From the NCBI GenBank assembly GCA_020852555.1, contig JADZAQ010000006.1, positions 1-36,369 of the forward strand: a DNA stretch of 36,369 bases, written 5' to 3'. Below the pieces are notes generated by a model that worked only from the letters and a program-made list of their open reading frames with translations, was not told the origin of the DNA and ran no database searches. The position numbers and the translations under genes are program-made. The DNA is from Burkholderiales bacterium. Lineage in GTDB: Bacteria; Pseudomonadota; Gammaproteobacteria; Burkholderiales; Casimicrobiaceae. Positions 8,354 through 15,690 of this stretch are shown one piece after another. The first letter of the stretch is position 1. Each line of letters starts with the position of its first letter.

Positions 8354-9601
8354 TCAGATGGCGCCCTCGGCGCGCAGTGCCGCGACCTGTTCGGTGCCGT
8401 AGCCCAGCTCGGCCATCACCTCGTCGGTGTGCTCGCCCAGGAGCGGCGAGCGGACGACCTCGGTCGGGCTGTCGGAGAGCTTGATCGGATTGCCGACGGT
8501 CAGGTACTTGCCGCGCTTCGGATGGTCGACCTCGACGATGGTGCCGGTCTTGCGCAACGACGGCTCGGCGGCAAGCTCCTTCATCGACAGGATCGGTCCG
8601 CACGGGATGTCGTGCTGGTTCAGGATGTCCATGGCCTCGAACTTGGTCTTGGTCATCGTCCACTTCTCGATGTCGGCGAAGATGTCCTGCAAGTGCGGCA
8701 GCCGCGCCTTCGGCGTCGCGTAGCGCGGATCGGTCAGCCACTCGGGCCGGCCGATCACCTCGCAGATTGCCTTCCACACCGGCGCCTGGGTGATGAAATA
8801 GATGTACGCGTTGGGGTCGGTCTCCCAGCCTTTGCACTTGAGGATCCAGCCCGGCTGGCCGCCGCCGGAGGCGTTGCCGGCGCGCGGGACCGCTTCGCCG
8901 AAGACGCCGTTCGGGTACTGCGGATACTCCTCCATCACGTGCGTGCGATCGAGGCGCTGCTGGTCGCGCAGCTTGACGCGGCACAGGTTCAGCACGCCGT
9001 CCTGCATCGCCGCGGTCACCCTCTGCCCACGCCCGGTGCGGTGGCGCTGGTAGAGCGCGGTGACGATGCCGAGCGCGAGGTGCAGGCCGGTCCCCGAGTC
9101 GCCGATCTGCGCGCCGGTCACCATCGGCGGACCGTCGTCGAAGCCGGTGGTCGACGCCGAGCCGCCGGCGCACTGCGCCACGTTCTCGTAGACCTTGCAG
9201 TCCTGATACGGCCCCGGGCCGAAGCCCTTGATCGACGCGACGATCATGTGCGGATTGAGTTCCTGGATGCGCTCCCAGGTGAAGCCCATGCGATCGAGCG
9301 CGCCCGGCGCGAAATTCTCGACCAGCACGTCGCACTTCCTGACCAGTGCCTCGAGCACTTCCTTGCCCTTCGGCTTCTTGGCGTCGATGGTCACCGAGCG
9401 CTTGTTGTGGTTCAGCATCGTGAAGTAGAGGCTGTCCACGTCGGGGATGTCGCGCAGTTGCCCGCGGGTAATGTCGCCCTCGCCGGCGCGCTCGACCTTG
9501 ATCACGTCGGCGCCGAACCACGCGAGGAGTTGCGTGCACGTCGGGCCCGACTGCACGTGCGTGAAGTCGAGGATGCGCACACCGTCCAATGCCTTGCTCA
9601 T
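8354..9601 (-). CDS. frc: Formyl-CoA:oxalate CoA-transferase
   Basis: A class III (CaiB/BaiF) CoA-transferase of 415 residues that swaps CoA from formyl-CoA to oxalate, giving oxalyl-CoA and formate. The ATG at 9601 follows AGAGGAAT; the longer open frame upstream has no homology-like content. The N-terminus [20 protein letters not shown] is typical. The catalytic aspartate is Asp168 in GDSGTG, and the mobile glycine loop is SGGGQPGW at 245-252. It resembles Oxalobacter Frc over its full length, judged by eye from memory. Residue 48, Trp in the Oxalobacter enzyme, is Gln here, as I recall for Escherichia coli YfdW. Together with oxc just upstream this strongly supports oxalate rather than another acyl substrate. 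It is followed at 64 bases by the NDP-forming synthetase. Confidence 0.95.
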   Translation of the reverse strand: MSKALDGVRILDFTHVQSGPTCTQLLAWFGADVIKVERAGEGDITRGQLRDIPDVDSLYFTMLNHNKRSVTIDAKKPKGKEVLEALVRKCDVLVENFAPGALDRMGFTWERIQELNPHMIVASIKGFGPGPYQDCKVYENVAQCAGGSASTTGFDDGPPMVTGAQIGDSGTGLHLALGIVTALYQRHRTGRGQRVTAAMQDGVLNLCRVKLRDQQRLDRTHVMEEYPQYPNGVFGEAVPRAGNASGGGQPGWILKCKGWETDPNAYIYFITQAPVWKAICEVIGRPEWLTDPRYATPKARLPHLQDIFADIEKWTMTKTKFEAMDILNQHDIPCGPILSMKELAAEPSLRKTGTIVEVDHPKRGKYLTVGNPIKLSDSPTEVVRSPLLGEHTDEVMAELGYGTEQVAALRAEGAI

Positions 9602-9626
9602 TCGATTCCTCTCTGCCTTGTCGTCC

Positions 9627-9665
9627 ACTGCCGCGGCGCACCGACCACGCGCCACCCGCGGCAGT
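9627..9665. other. Hairpin in the oxc-frc gap, proximal to frc
   Basis: A perfect 10-bp inverted repeat (ACTGCCGCGG / CCGCGGCAGT) encloses a 19-base loop and ends about 25 bases before the frc start codon. Together with the second stem at 9678-9699 it fills much of the 143-base intercistronic region. It may be a stability or processing element that sets the frc:oxc ratio; no U-run supports termination. Confidence 0.4.
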
Positions 9666-9677
9666 CTCCAGTCGTAT

Positions 9678-9699
9678 CGGGCGCCCGCGATGGCGCCCG
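9678..9699. other. Hairpin in the oxc-frc gap, proximal to oxc
   Basis: A perfect 8-bp stem (CGGGCGCC / GGCGCCCG) with a 6-base loop lies 45 bases downstream of the oxc stop on the minus strand. There is no U-tract. It could protect the oxc 3' end after mRNA processing, or act as a weak Rho-independent terminator between oxc and frc. Confidence 0.4.
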
Positions 9700-9744
9700 T
9701 GCGTATCGATTTGCTACGCCGCGGCGCACCCGAGCGCGCGGTTG

Positions 9745-11514
9745 CTACTTCTTCTTGGCCGTCGGATTGAGGCCCGTGATGCGGCCGCTCTCGGTGCCGC
9801 CGCCCTCGGCCACCACCGCGTTGATGAGCGTCGGCCGCTTGCTGCGGATCGCCTCCTCCATCGCGCGGCGCAATTCGTCCGGCGTCTTCACGTGCACGCC
9901 GACGCCGCCGAACGCTTCCATCATCTTCTCGTAGCGCGCGTCCTTGACGAAGACGAGCGGCGACGGATCGGTCGCGTTGCCCCAGCTCTTCTCGTCGCCG
10001 CGGTACACGCCGTTGTTGTTGAGGATGACGATGCACACCGGCAGGTCGTAGCGGCAGATCGTCTCCGTTTCCATGCCGGAGAAGCCGAAGGCGCTGTCGC
10101 CCTCGACGGCGATGACCTGCTTCCCGGTGGCGACGGCCGCCGCCACGCAGTAACCCATGCCGATGCCCATGATCCCCCAGGTGCCGACGTCGATGCGCTT
10201 GCGCGGCTGGTACATGTCGACGATCGAGCGCGTGAAGTCGAGCGCGTTGGCGCCCTCGTTCACGAACATCGCATCGGGATTCGCCTTGACGATGTCGCGC
10301 ACCACGTTGAGCGCGCTCTGGAAGCTCATCGGCGAGGGATTCTTGGCGAGCGTCTCCGCCATCTTGGCGACGTTCTTCGCCTTGCGCTCGGCGATCGCAC
10401 CCGTCCACTCGGCGGGCGGTTTCGGGAAATGCGCACCGAGCTCGGCGAGGAGCGCCGCGACGCACGAGCCGATGTCGCCCACCACCGGCGCCTCGATACG
10501 CACGTTGCTGTCGGCTTCCTGCGGCGAAATGTCGATCTGGATGAAGCGCTGCCCGCCCCAGGACTTCGATGTGGCACCGCCCCAGGTCTTGCCCTTGCCC
10601 TGCGACAGCAGCCAGTTGAGCCGCGCACCGACGAGCAGCACCACGTCGGCTTCCGGCAACACGAACGAACGTGCCGCCGAAGCGCACTGCTCGTGCGTGT
10701 CGGGCAGCAGGCCCTTGGCCATCGACATCGGCAGGTACGGAATGCCGGTCTTCTCGACGAGCGCGCGGATGTCGGCATCGACCTGCGCGTAGGCCGCACC
10801 CTTGCCGAGGATGATGAGCGGCTTTTTCGCGCCCTTCAGAAGCGCGACCGCGCGCTTGATCGCCTCGGGTGCCGGCAGCTGGCGCGGCGCCGGGTCGACG
10901 ACCTTGATGAGCGATGCCTTGCCGGCCGCCGCCTCCATCTCCTGCGGGAAGAGTTTGGCGGGCAGGTCGAGGTAGACCCCACCCGGACGGCCGGAGACGG
11001 CAGCCCGGATCGCGCGCGCGATGCCCACACCAATGTCCTCGGCGTGCAGCACGCGGAACGCCGCCTTGGCGATCGGCTTGGCGATCGCCAACTGGTCCAT
11101 CTCCTCGTAATCGCCCTGCTGCAGGTCGACGATCTCGCGCTCGGACGAGCCGCTGATGAGGATCATCGGGAAGCAGTTGGTCGTCGCGTGCGCGAGCGCG
11201 GTGAGCCCGTTGAGGAACCCCGGCGCCGACACGGTGAGGCAGATGCCGGGCTTTCCCGTCAGGAAACCGTCGATCGATGCGGCGTAGCCGGCGCTCTGCT
11301 CGTGGCGGAACGAGATCACGCGCAGCCCCGACTTCTGCATGCGACGTGCGAGATCGGTGATCGGAATTCCCGGCACGCCGTAGATCGTCTCGATGCCGTT
11401 CAATTTCAGCGCGTCGATCACGAGCTGGAAGCCGTCGATCTCATGGCTCGCGGCCGCGGCGGTCGCGTGCGTGCCGGCGGGACTGGAAGCAGGCTTGGTG
11501 GTGGTGTGGTCCAT
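9745..11514 (-). CDS. oxc: Oxalyl-CoA decarboxylase (thiamine diphosphate-dependent)
   Basis: Decarboxylates oxalyl-CoA to formyl-CoA and CO2 and feeds the formyl-CoA back to Frc. The 589-residue protein has the three-domain TPP-enzyme layout. The N-terminal Pyr domain carries the activating glutamate in [12 protein letters not shown] (Glu72), and the C-terminal TPP/Mg motif starts at GDSAFGFSG (472-480) and ends at the NN pair at 499-500. ATG at 11514 follows GGAGAG; upstream in-frame sequence is intergenic. An Ala/Thr-rich extension of about 20 residues precedes the usual N-terminus. The C-terminus ends PTAKKK. It is the first gene of the minus-strand cluster and is divergent from the GntR-type regulator, so its promoter lies in the 289-base shared region. 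Acetolactate-synthase-like alternatives are unlikely given the frc neighbour. Confidence 0.96.
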   Translation of the reverse strand: MDHTTTKPASSPAGTHATAAAASHEIDGFQLVIDALKLNGIETIYGVPGIPITDLARRMQKSGLRVISFRHEQSAGYAASIDGFLTGKPGICLTVSAPGFLNGLTALAHATTNCFPMILISGSSEREIVDLQQGDYEEMDQLAIAKPIAKAAFRVLHAEDIGVGIARAIRAAVSGRPGGVYLDLPAKLFPQEMEAAAGKASLIKVVDPAPRQLPAPEAIKRAVALLKGAKKPLIILGKGAAYAQVDADIRALVEKTGIPYLPMSMAKGLLPDTHEQCASAARSFVLPEADVVLLVGARLNWLLSQGKGKTWGGATSKSWGGQRFIQIDISPQEADSNVRIEAPVVGDIGSCVAALLAELGAHFPKPPAEWTGAIAERKAKNVAKMAETLAKNPSPMSFQSALNVVRDIVKANPDAMFVNEGANALDFTRSIVDMYQPRKRIDVGTWGIMGIGMGYCVAAAVATGKQVIAVEGDSAFGFSGMETETICRYDLPVCIVILNNNGVYRGDEKSWGNATDPSPLVFVKDARYEKMMEAFGGVGVHVKTPDELRRAMEEAIRSKRPTLINAVVAEGGGTESGRITGLNPTAKKK

Positions 11515-11648
11515 GGCATCTCTCCGGACGGTGACGACGCCCGCGCCGTCAGGCGGGCGTCGCGCGACTGTGTGCAGAAGGCGCGGAAGTGTCGAAAGCC
11601 ACCCCGCCAGATCCTCCGAAGCTGGAAGCCTGCTGCCGCTTGGCTTCT

Positions 11649-11683
11649 CTTGATATTCGGCGTAAGATATGTGATATATCAAG
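11649..11683. promoter_or_regulatory. Candidate GntR operator over divergent promoters
   Basis: Between oxc and the regulator is an AT-rich island in GC-rich DNA. It holds a perfect 10-bp palindrome TGATATATCA (11672-11681) inside a larger inverted repeat CTTGATAT (11649-11656) / ATATCAAG (11676-11683). TTGATA at both edges resembles a -35 hexamer on each strand, so a bound regulator would cover both promoters. FadR-subfamily GntR proteins bind short palindromes of this kind. Assignment to the adjacent regulator is inference from position. Confidence 0.6.
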
Positions 11684-11803
11684 CGGTGTCAACACGCCCG
11701 CGATCCCGTCCGCAGCACACCGGGTGACTACCGGGTGCGTGGCGTTGCGCGGCATCCGCCGCGCCGCCATCATGCTGCGCTCCGCGCCCGCGAGTCCGTC
11801 GTC

Positions 11804-12544
11804 ATGCTGCGCACCACCGCATCCGCTCGCCGCAAAGCCCCGCGCGCCGTCACCGCGCCGCCGACCCTGCCCGCCTTGGCGCCGATCGCCGCCACCGCGA
11901 GCCTGCGCGATCGCGCTTACGCGGCGCTCAAGCGGATGATCACCGACGCCGACATCTATGCGCATCCGGAGGAGATCCGGCTCGACGAGAAACAGCTCTC
12001 GGCGGCGCTCGGCGTTTCGCGCACGCCGATCCGCGAGGCGATGACGCTTCTCGAGCAGGAGGGGTTCCTGCGCACCGAGCCGCGTCGCGGCATCTTCATC
12101 GTGCGCAAGACCAAGCGCGAGATCATCGAGATGATCCAGATGTGGGCGGCGCTCGAGAGCATGGCGGCGCGCCTCGCCACGACCAGCGCGACCGACGCCG
12201 AGATCGCCGGGCTCCGACGCCTCTTCGACGAGTTCCGCACCGAGGCGCCCGCGGACCATCTCGAGGAGTACTCCGACGCCAACATCGCGTTCCACCAGGC
12301 GATCATGCGGCTGTCGAAATCGCCGCTCATGACCAGGACGACCGACAACCTCTTCGTCCACGTACGCGCGATCCGCAAGATGACCATCTCGCAGAAGGAC
12401 CGTGCCGCGCGCTCGATCGCCGATCACATGCGCATCATCGACGCGCTGGAGAAGCGCGATACCGAGTTGGCGGAACGCTTGGTCCGCCAGCACTCGCTCG
12501 ACCTCGCCACCCACGTCGAGCGCTACTGCGACTTCCTCGACTGA
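11804..12544 (+). CDS. GntR-family regulator with FCD domain (FadR subfamily)
   Basis: A 246-residue transcription factor. The winged helix-turn-helix spans about residues 34-100 and includes LDEKQLSAALGVSRTPIREA and the wing EPRRGIFIV. The C-terminal FCD domain (about 105-240) keeps the metal/ligand-type pattern DANIAFHQAI, then DHMRIIDAL, then HSLDLATHV. FCD regulators usually sense small carboxylates. The gene is divergent from oxc, so the likely role is control of the oxalate cluster, possibly released or activated by oxalate, oxalyl-CoA or formyl-CoA. The start is uncertain: ATG 11804 is preferred, but a GTG at 11735 in the same frame would add 23 Arg-rich residues, and neither has a clear ribosome binding site. 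Confidence 0.88.
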   Translation: MLRTTASARRKAPRAVTAPPTLPALAPIAATASLRDRAYAALKRMITDADIYAHPEEIRLDEKQLSAALGVSRTPIREAMTLLEQEGFLRTEPRRGIFIVRKTKREIIEMIQMWAALESMAARLATTSATDAEIAGLRRLFDEFRTEAPADHLEEYSDANIAFHQAIMRLSKSPLMTRTTDNLFVHVRAIRKMTISQKDRAARSIADHMRIIDALEKRDTELAERLVRQHSLDLATHVERYCDFLD

Positions 12545-12585
12545 CGCCAGCCGGCGCCCCGCGGCCACCGGGGGAGGCGAAGGCG

Positions 12586-12606
12586 GGCGCGGCGCACCGC
12601 CGCGCC
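12586..12606. terminator. Hairpin between convergent GntR and TSUP genes
   Basis: A perfect 9-bp stem (GGCGCGGCG / CGCCGCGCC) with a 3-base loop sits between two converging genes, 5 bases from the TSUP stop. It is very GC-rich with no T-run, so it is a candidate bidirectional 3'-end element rather than a proven terminator. Confidence 0.45.
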
Positions 12607-12611
12607 GCGCG

Positions 12612-13421
12612 CTAACGGAAGTGCGCCGCCTTCCACCACATGTACGCGCCGAGGAGGAAGAGCAGCGTGGCGAACGCGTAGCGCAGTTTCGTCACCGGCA
12701 GCGCGTGCGCGACGCGCGCGCCCACGGGAGCGAGCAGCGTGCTGGTGAACACGATCCCCACGAGCGCGGGCAGGTAGACATAGCCGACGGCGTACTGCGG
12801 CAAGCCGGCCCGCCCCCATCCGGCGAGCATGAAGCCCACGGTCGCGGCAATGGCGATCGGAATGCCGATCGCGGCAGACGTGGCGACTGCCGTGTGCATC
12901 CGGACGTTGCACCGGGTCATGAACGGTACCGCGAGGAAGGCCCCTCCGGTGCCGACCATGCCGGCGGCCACGCCAATGCCCGCGCCCACCGCGGCCAGGC
13001 CGCGCCATCCCGGCAGTTGGCGCGACGCGACCGCGGTACGCTTGCGCACCATGCGCCACGCCCCCCACCAGATGAAGGCCCCGAAGACGCCGGCCATCAT
13101 CGACGGCGGCAGCCCGCTCGCGATCTGCGGACCGACGAGGGAACCCAGCACGATCCCCGGCGCCATCGCCTTCACCACGCGCCAGTCGACCGCCCCCTTC
13201 GCGTGATGCGCCCGCGTCGAGGAGAACGCGGTGAACACGATGGTGCCCGACGAGGTTCCGATCGCCATCGGCACGATGCAGTCGCGCGCGAAGCCCTGCG
13301 ACGAGAAGACCTCGACCAGGATCGGCACGATGGTGAAGCCGCCGCCGATGCCGAGCAACCCCGCGAGGAAGCCGACGAACGCGCCGGTGGCGAGGAAGAT
13401 GGGGAAGATCGCGAAGTTCAT
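12612..13421 (-). CDS. TSUP (TauE/SafE-like) membrane permease
   Basis: A 269-residue polytopic inner-membrane protein of the TauE/SafE/TSUP family, whose members export or import sulfite, sulfoacetate or other small organosulfur and carboxylate anions. The internal duplication is visible: GFLAGLLGIGGGFTIVP near residue 17 and GVAAGMVGTGGAFLAVP in the second half are the paired repeat motifs. About eight hydrophobic segments fit the family. The ATG at 13421 is preferred over an upstream TTG at 13430. It converges on the GntR gene and is upstream of nothing obviously related, so its substrate is unknown. Being 67 bases from the oxalate regulator might hint at anion export in that pathway, but the strand and terminator-like hairpin argue for independent expression. 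Confidence 0.88.
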   Translation of the reverse strand: MNFAIFPIFLATGAFVGFLAGLLGIGGGFTIVPILVEVFSSQGFARDCIVPMAIGTSSGTIVFTAFSSTRAHHAKGAVDWRVVKAMAPGIVLGSLVGPQIASGLPPSMMAGVFGAFIWWGAWRMVRKRTAVASRQLPGWRGLAAVGAGIGVAAGMVGTGGAFLAVPFMTRCNVRMHTAVATSAAIGIPIAIAATVGFMLAGWGRAGLPQYAVGYVYLPALVGIVFTSTLLAPVGARVAHALPVTKLRYAFATLLFLLGAYMWWKAAHFR

Positions 13422-13515
13422 CGGTTGCAACGCGCGTCGTCGAGGATCGGTATCGCAAAACGATGCGGCGCGTGCACGGCCACCGCGGGACCCTCGCCGC
13501 TGGCCGATCCGCGCC

Positions 13516-13995
13516 TCACGGGCGCAGCGGTTGCGCCGTCAGCCGCTCGACCGCCTTCCATTCCGCCGCGGTGACCGGCGTGATCGACAACCGGTTGCCG
13601 CGGCGCAGCGTCACCATGTTCGCGAGCGCCGGATCGGCACGCATCTGCGCAATCGGCACGAACCGCGTCTTGCGCACCAGTTCCACGTCGACGTTCCACC
13701 AGCGCGGGCTCTCCCGCGTCGCCTGCGCATCGTAGTAATCGCTCGCGGGATCGAACTGCGTGGCATCCGGGTAGGCGAGCCGGCTCACCCGCACCACGCC
13801 GGCGATCCCCGGCGCCGGGCAACTCGAGTGGTAGAAGAGCGCGCGGTCGCCCACCTGCATCTCGCGCATGAAGTTGCGCGCCTGATAATTGCGCACGCCG
13901 AACCACGCCGTCGTCTGCGGCCGGGCCGCGACGAGATCGTCGATCGAGAACTCGTCGGGCTCGGATTTCATGAGCCAGAACCGCGTCGCCGGCAT
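13516..13995 (-). CDS. EVE-domain protein (thymocyte nuclear protein 1-like)
   Basis: A 159-residue single-domain EVE protein (PUA-like fold). The N-terminus RFWLMKSEPDEFSIDDL is the family signature, followed by WFGVRNYQARNFMREMQVGD and FYHSSC, which line the modified-base pocket in related structures. The C-terminal RRGNRLSITPVTAAEW is also typical. The ATG at 13995 has AGGACAGG five bases upstream; an earlier in-frame start at 14022 is less likely. EVE domains bind modified bases such as 5-hydroxymethylcytosine, and the free-standing bacterial form has no assigned physiological role. It lies just downstream of 6S RNA on the same strand, an arrangement I recall from other betaproteobacteria. 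Confidence 0.92.
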   Translation of the reverse strand: MPATRFWLMKSEPDEFSIDDLVAARPQTTAWFGVRNYQARNFMREMQVGDRALFYHSSCPAPGIAGVVRVSRLAYPDATQFDPASDYYDAQATRESPRWWNVDVELVRKTRFVPIAQMRADPALANMVTLRRGNRLSITPVTAAEWKAVERLTAQPLRP

Positions 13996-14093
13996 GGCGC
14001 CTGTCCTTCGCGAGTGCGGCAACGCGTCAGCGGTGGCGGTGCGCGGTGCAGGGCGGACGCCAAATCGATCGGCGCGCCGCCATGATGGAAAAG

Positions 14094-14276
14094 GTGTTCC
14101 CCGGATGTGCCGTGCCGACCGTCATCTTGAACCTGGGTTCAAGATTGGTCGCCTGCCGGAGCCTTAAGGCACTTCCACGCGGGAGCGCACACGGGCTCGC
14201 TGAAGGGCTCGGCAACCTCGCTACGAGAGCATTGGTTCAAAGAGTATCGGGCCGACTCGAGCACCCCAGGGAACGT
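14094..14276 (-). ncRNA. ssrS: 6S RNA (RNA polymerase-binding regulatory RNA)
   Basis: On the minus strand, 95 bases after zapA, is a region matching the 6S RNA architecture. Its 5' end has GTTCCCTGGGGTG, which pairs with CATCCGGGGAAC near the 3' end to close the long rod. TTTGAACCAATGCTC and GCCTTAAG occur in the middle. The conserved hairpin CTTGAACCCAGGTTCAAG, close to the Escherichia coli 3' arm, sits at about 14125-14142. A short run of Ts follows the closing stem at 14089-14092. The 6S RNA mimics an open promoter and sequesters sigma70 RNA polymerase in stationary phase. zapA-ssrS linkage is widespread in beta- and gammaproteobacteria. End positions are estimated to within a few bases. 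Confidence 0.9.
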
Positions 14277-14369
14277 TGATCGTGCGGACCAGGCGCCGGA
14301 GTGCGGTGGCGCCTCGCCCGGTGCGACAGGGGCCGGAATACGGCGACCGTCACGCCAGTTGCGACGATA

Positions 14370-14705
14370 TCAGAAAAGCTTGTCGTGGCTCGCCAGGATG
14401 CCGTCGATCGCACTGTGCATCGACTGGAGGCGTTGTTGCACGCCAACGGAGTCCACCGCTCCCGCCGCGGCACGCGGCGCCTTGCGCTCGCGCAGCAACT
14501 CGTTGGCGATATTGAGCGCCGCCATCACCACGATGCGGTCGGCACCCGCCGTCTTGCTGGCGGCGCGGATCTCGCGCATGCGCTGGTCGAGGTACGCGAC
14601 GGCCTCCTGGAGATCGCTGCGCTCGGCTTCCCGGCAGGCGACCTTGTAATCGCGACCGAGCAGGTGGACATCGAGCGTGACGGTGCGTTCGGCGGTACTC
14701 ATCAT
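14370..14705 (-). CDS. zapA: Cell division protein ZapA
   Basis: A 111-residue ZapA homologue that cross-links FtsZ protofilaments at the division septum. The N-terminal globular part is typical (TVTLDVHLLGRDYKVAC, then DLQEAVAYLDQRMREIR). A long C-terminal helix follows, with DRIVVMAALNIANELLRER being the conserved MAALN.A.EL pattern. The start ATG at 14703-14705 overlaps the TGA stop of the small upstream gene (ATGA), so translation is probably coupled; a second ATG directly follows. The 6S RNA gene lies downstream on the same strand. Confidence 0.93.
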   Translation of the reverse strand: MMSTAERTVTLDVHLLGRDYKVACREAERSDLQEAVAYLDQRMREIRAASKTAGADRIVVMAALNIANELLRERKAPRAAAGAVDSVGVQQRLQSMHSAIDGILASHDKLF

Positions 14706-14896
14706 TCGTGGGAAATCTGGGCGATCAGCGCGTCGAGCCGGGCGCCGGCCCGCGCGGCCTTCGCCTCGACGTCCTGGCGGTGCGCCGTCGCGATCGCGAG
14801 ATCGCGCCGCAGCGACTCGTTCGCCGCGCGCAAGGCGCGCGTATGCTCGATGAGCGTGGCGAGCTTCTGCTCGAGACGTTGGAGATCGGCTTCCAT
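14702..14896 (-). CDS. Small coiled-coil protein upstream of zapA (TIGR02449-like)
   Basis: A 64-residue, almost wholly helical protein with heptad-like spacing (MEADLQRLEQKLATLIEHT, then ALRAANESLRRDLA). Small proteins of this sort occur directly upstream of zapA in many beta- and gammaproteobacteria, and I recall the family name TIGR02449. The coiled-coil character suggests a ZapB-like partner in Z-ring assembly, which is inference. Its stop overlaps the zapA start by ATGA, consistent with translational coupling. A promoter-like pair precedes it on the minus strand. Confidence 0.82.
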   Translation of the reverse strand: MEADLQRLEQKLATLIEHTRALRAANESLRRDLAIATAHRQDVEAKAARAGARLDALIAQISHE

Positions 14897-14957
14897 GGCG
14901 ACGCTTCAGGACAGGGAACTTCAACCGCACCGGATGTTGCGCTGCGATATCCTTCGC

Positions 14958-14986
14958 ATATTGGCGGTGACTGCGCGGCGCGTCAA
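14958..14986 (-). promoter_or_regulatory. Promoter of the small coiled-coil/zapA operon
   Basis: Minus-strand hexamers TTGACG (14981-14986) and CAATAT (14958-14963) are separated by exactly 17 bases, giving a sigma70-type promoter about 60 bases upstream of the small coiled-coil gene. A tandem repeat lies immediately upstream of the -35. Confidence 0.6.
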
Positions 14987-14987
14987 C

Positions 14988-15015
14988 CAGCGCGCGCCGT
15001 CCAGCGCGCGCCGTC
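14988..15015. repeat. 14-bp perfect tandem duplication upstream of the zapA operon promoter
   Basis: The unit CAGCGCGCGCCGTC occurs twice back to back. On the minus strand it ends one base before the -35 hexamer of the zapA operon promoter, a position where direct-repeat activator or repressor sites occur. It could equally be a replication-slippage duplication. Confidence 0.75.
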
Positions 15016-15046
15016 CATCGTATCGCCCGTTGCGCACGTGGCGCGG

Positions 15047-15628
15047 CTACCCGCCGTCGGTGGCGAGCGGCACGTAGCGCACGGCAGCGACGGTCAGCGC
15101 CTCGCTGCCGCCGGGGGTGTGCAGTGTCACCGTATCGCCCTCGTGCGCCTTCAGGAGCGCGCGCGCCATCGGTGAGACCCAGCTGATGTAGCCGCGCGCG
15201 GTATCGATCTCGTCGACCCCGACGATGCTGACCGTGCGCCGATCGCCGCGCTCGTCGGCGACGTCGACCGTCGCGCCGAAATACACGCGATCGGCATCAT
15301 CGGCGGTGGCCCGCGCCGCCGGATCGACGACCTCGGCGCGATCGAGCCGGCGCACCAGAAAGCGAATGCGCCGATCGACCTCGCGCAGCCGCTTCTTGCC
15401 GTAGATGTAGTCGCCGTTCTCGGATCGATCGCCGTTGCCGGCCGCCCACGCAATCGTGGCGACCAGTGCGGGCCGCTCCTCGCCGACGAGCGCATCGAGC
15501 TCGCGCTTCAGGCGCACGAAACCGCCTGGGGTCATGTAGTTGCGGGTTCCGGCCGGCAGCAGCGGCGCGCCCAGAGGGGCGTCGTCGTCGCCGTCGTCAT
15601 CGGTTTCGCGGGTGAACGCCTTGTTCAT
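15047..15628 (-). CDS. greB: Transcription elongation factor GreB
   Basis: Rescues backtracked RNA polymerase by stimulating transcript cleavage through the secondary channel. The 193-residue protein begins MNKAFTRE, the GreB-specific opening. The coiled-coil tip is GDRSENGDYIYGKKRLRE with the acidic D...E pair that positions the catalytic Mg2+, followed by the C-terminal FKBP-like domain (WVSPMARALLKAHEGD, VTLHTPGG). It is longer than the usual 158-170 residues because of an acidic insert (TDDDGDDDAP) and a Pro/Ala linker after residue 8. ATG start at 15628 without a clear ribosome binding site. A perfect TATAAT -10 lies about 40 bases upstream, right after btuF, so greB is transcribed separately from the cobalamin genes. 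Confidence 0.94.
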   Translation of the reverse strand: MNKAFTRETDDDGDDDAPLGAPLLPAGTRNYMTPGGFVRLKRELDALVGEERPALVATIAWAAGNGDRSENGDYIYGKKRLREVDRRIRFLVRRLDRAEVVDPAARATADDADRVYFGATVDVADERGDRRTVSIVGVDEIDTARGYISWVSPMARALLKAHEGDTVTLHTPGGSEALTVAAVRYVPLATDGG

Positions 15629-15669
15629 TCGCGGGCGCGCCGGGGGCGCAACGCAGGGTCGGACCGACG

Positions 15670-15690
15670 ATTATAGTCAGGGGCGCGCCC
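15670..15690 (-). promoter_or_regulatory. greB promoter -10 with palindromic spacer
   Basis: On the minus strand a perfect TATAAT (15670-15675) sits one base after the btuF stop codon and about 42 bases upstream of the greB start. The spacer contains the 10-bp palindrome GGGCGCGCCC (15681-15690). No good -35 hexamer is visible. Confidence 0.5.

Noticed and set aside
9602-10687. Fusion of frc with a 360-residue upstream extension
   Set aside because: The extension is an out-of-frame copy of oxc. Frc starts at ATG 9601 with a ribosome binding site and the standard N-terminus.
14046-14279. 77-residue plus-strand frame between EVE and zapA
   Set aside because: It lies over the 6S RNA gene and has no coding-like features beyond being open.
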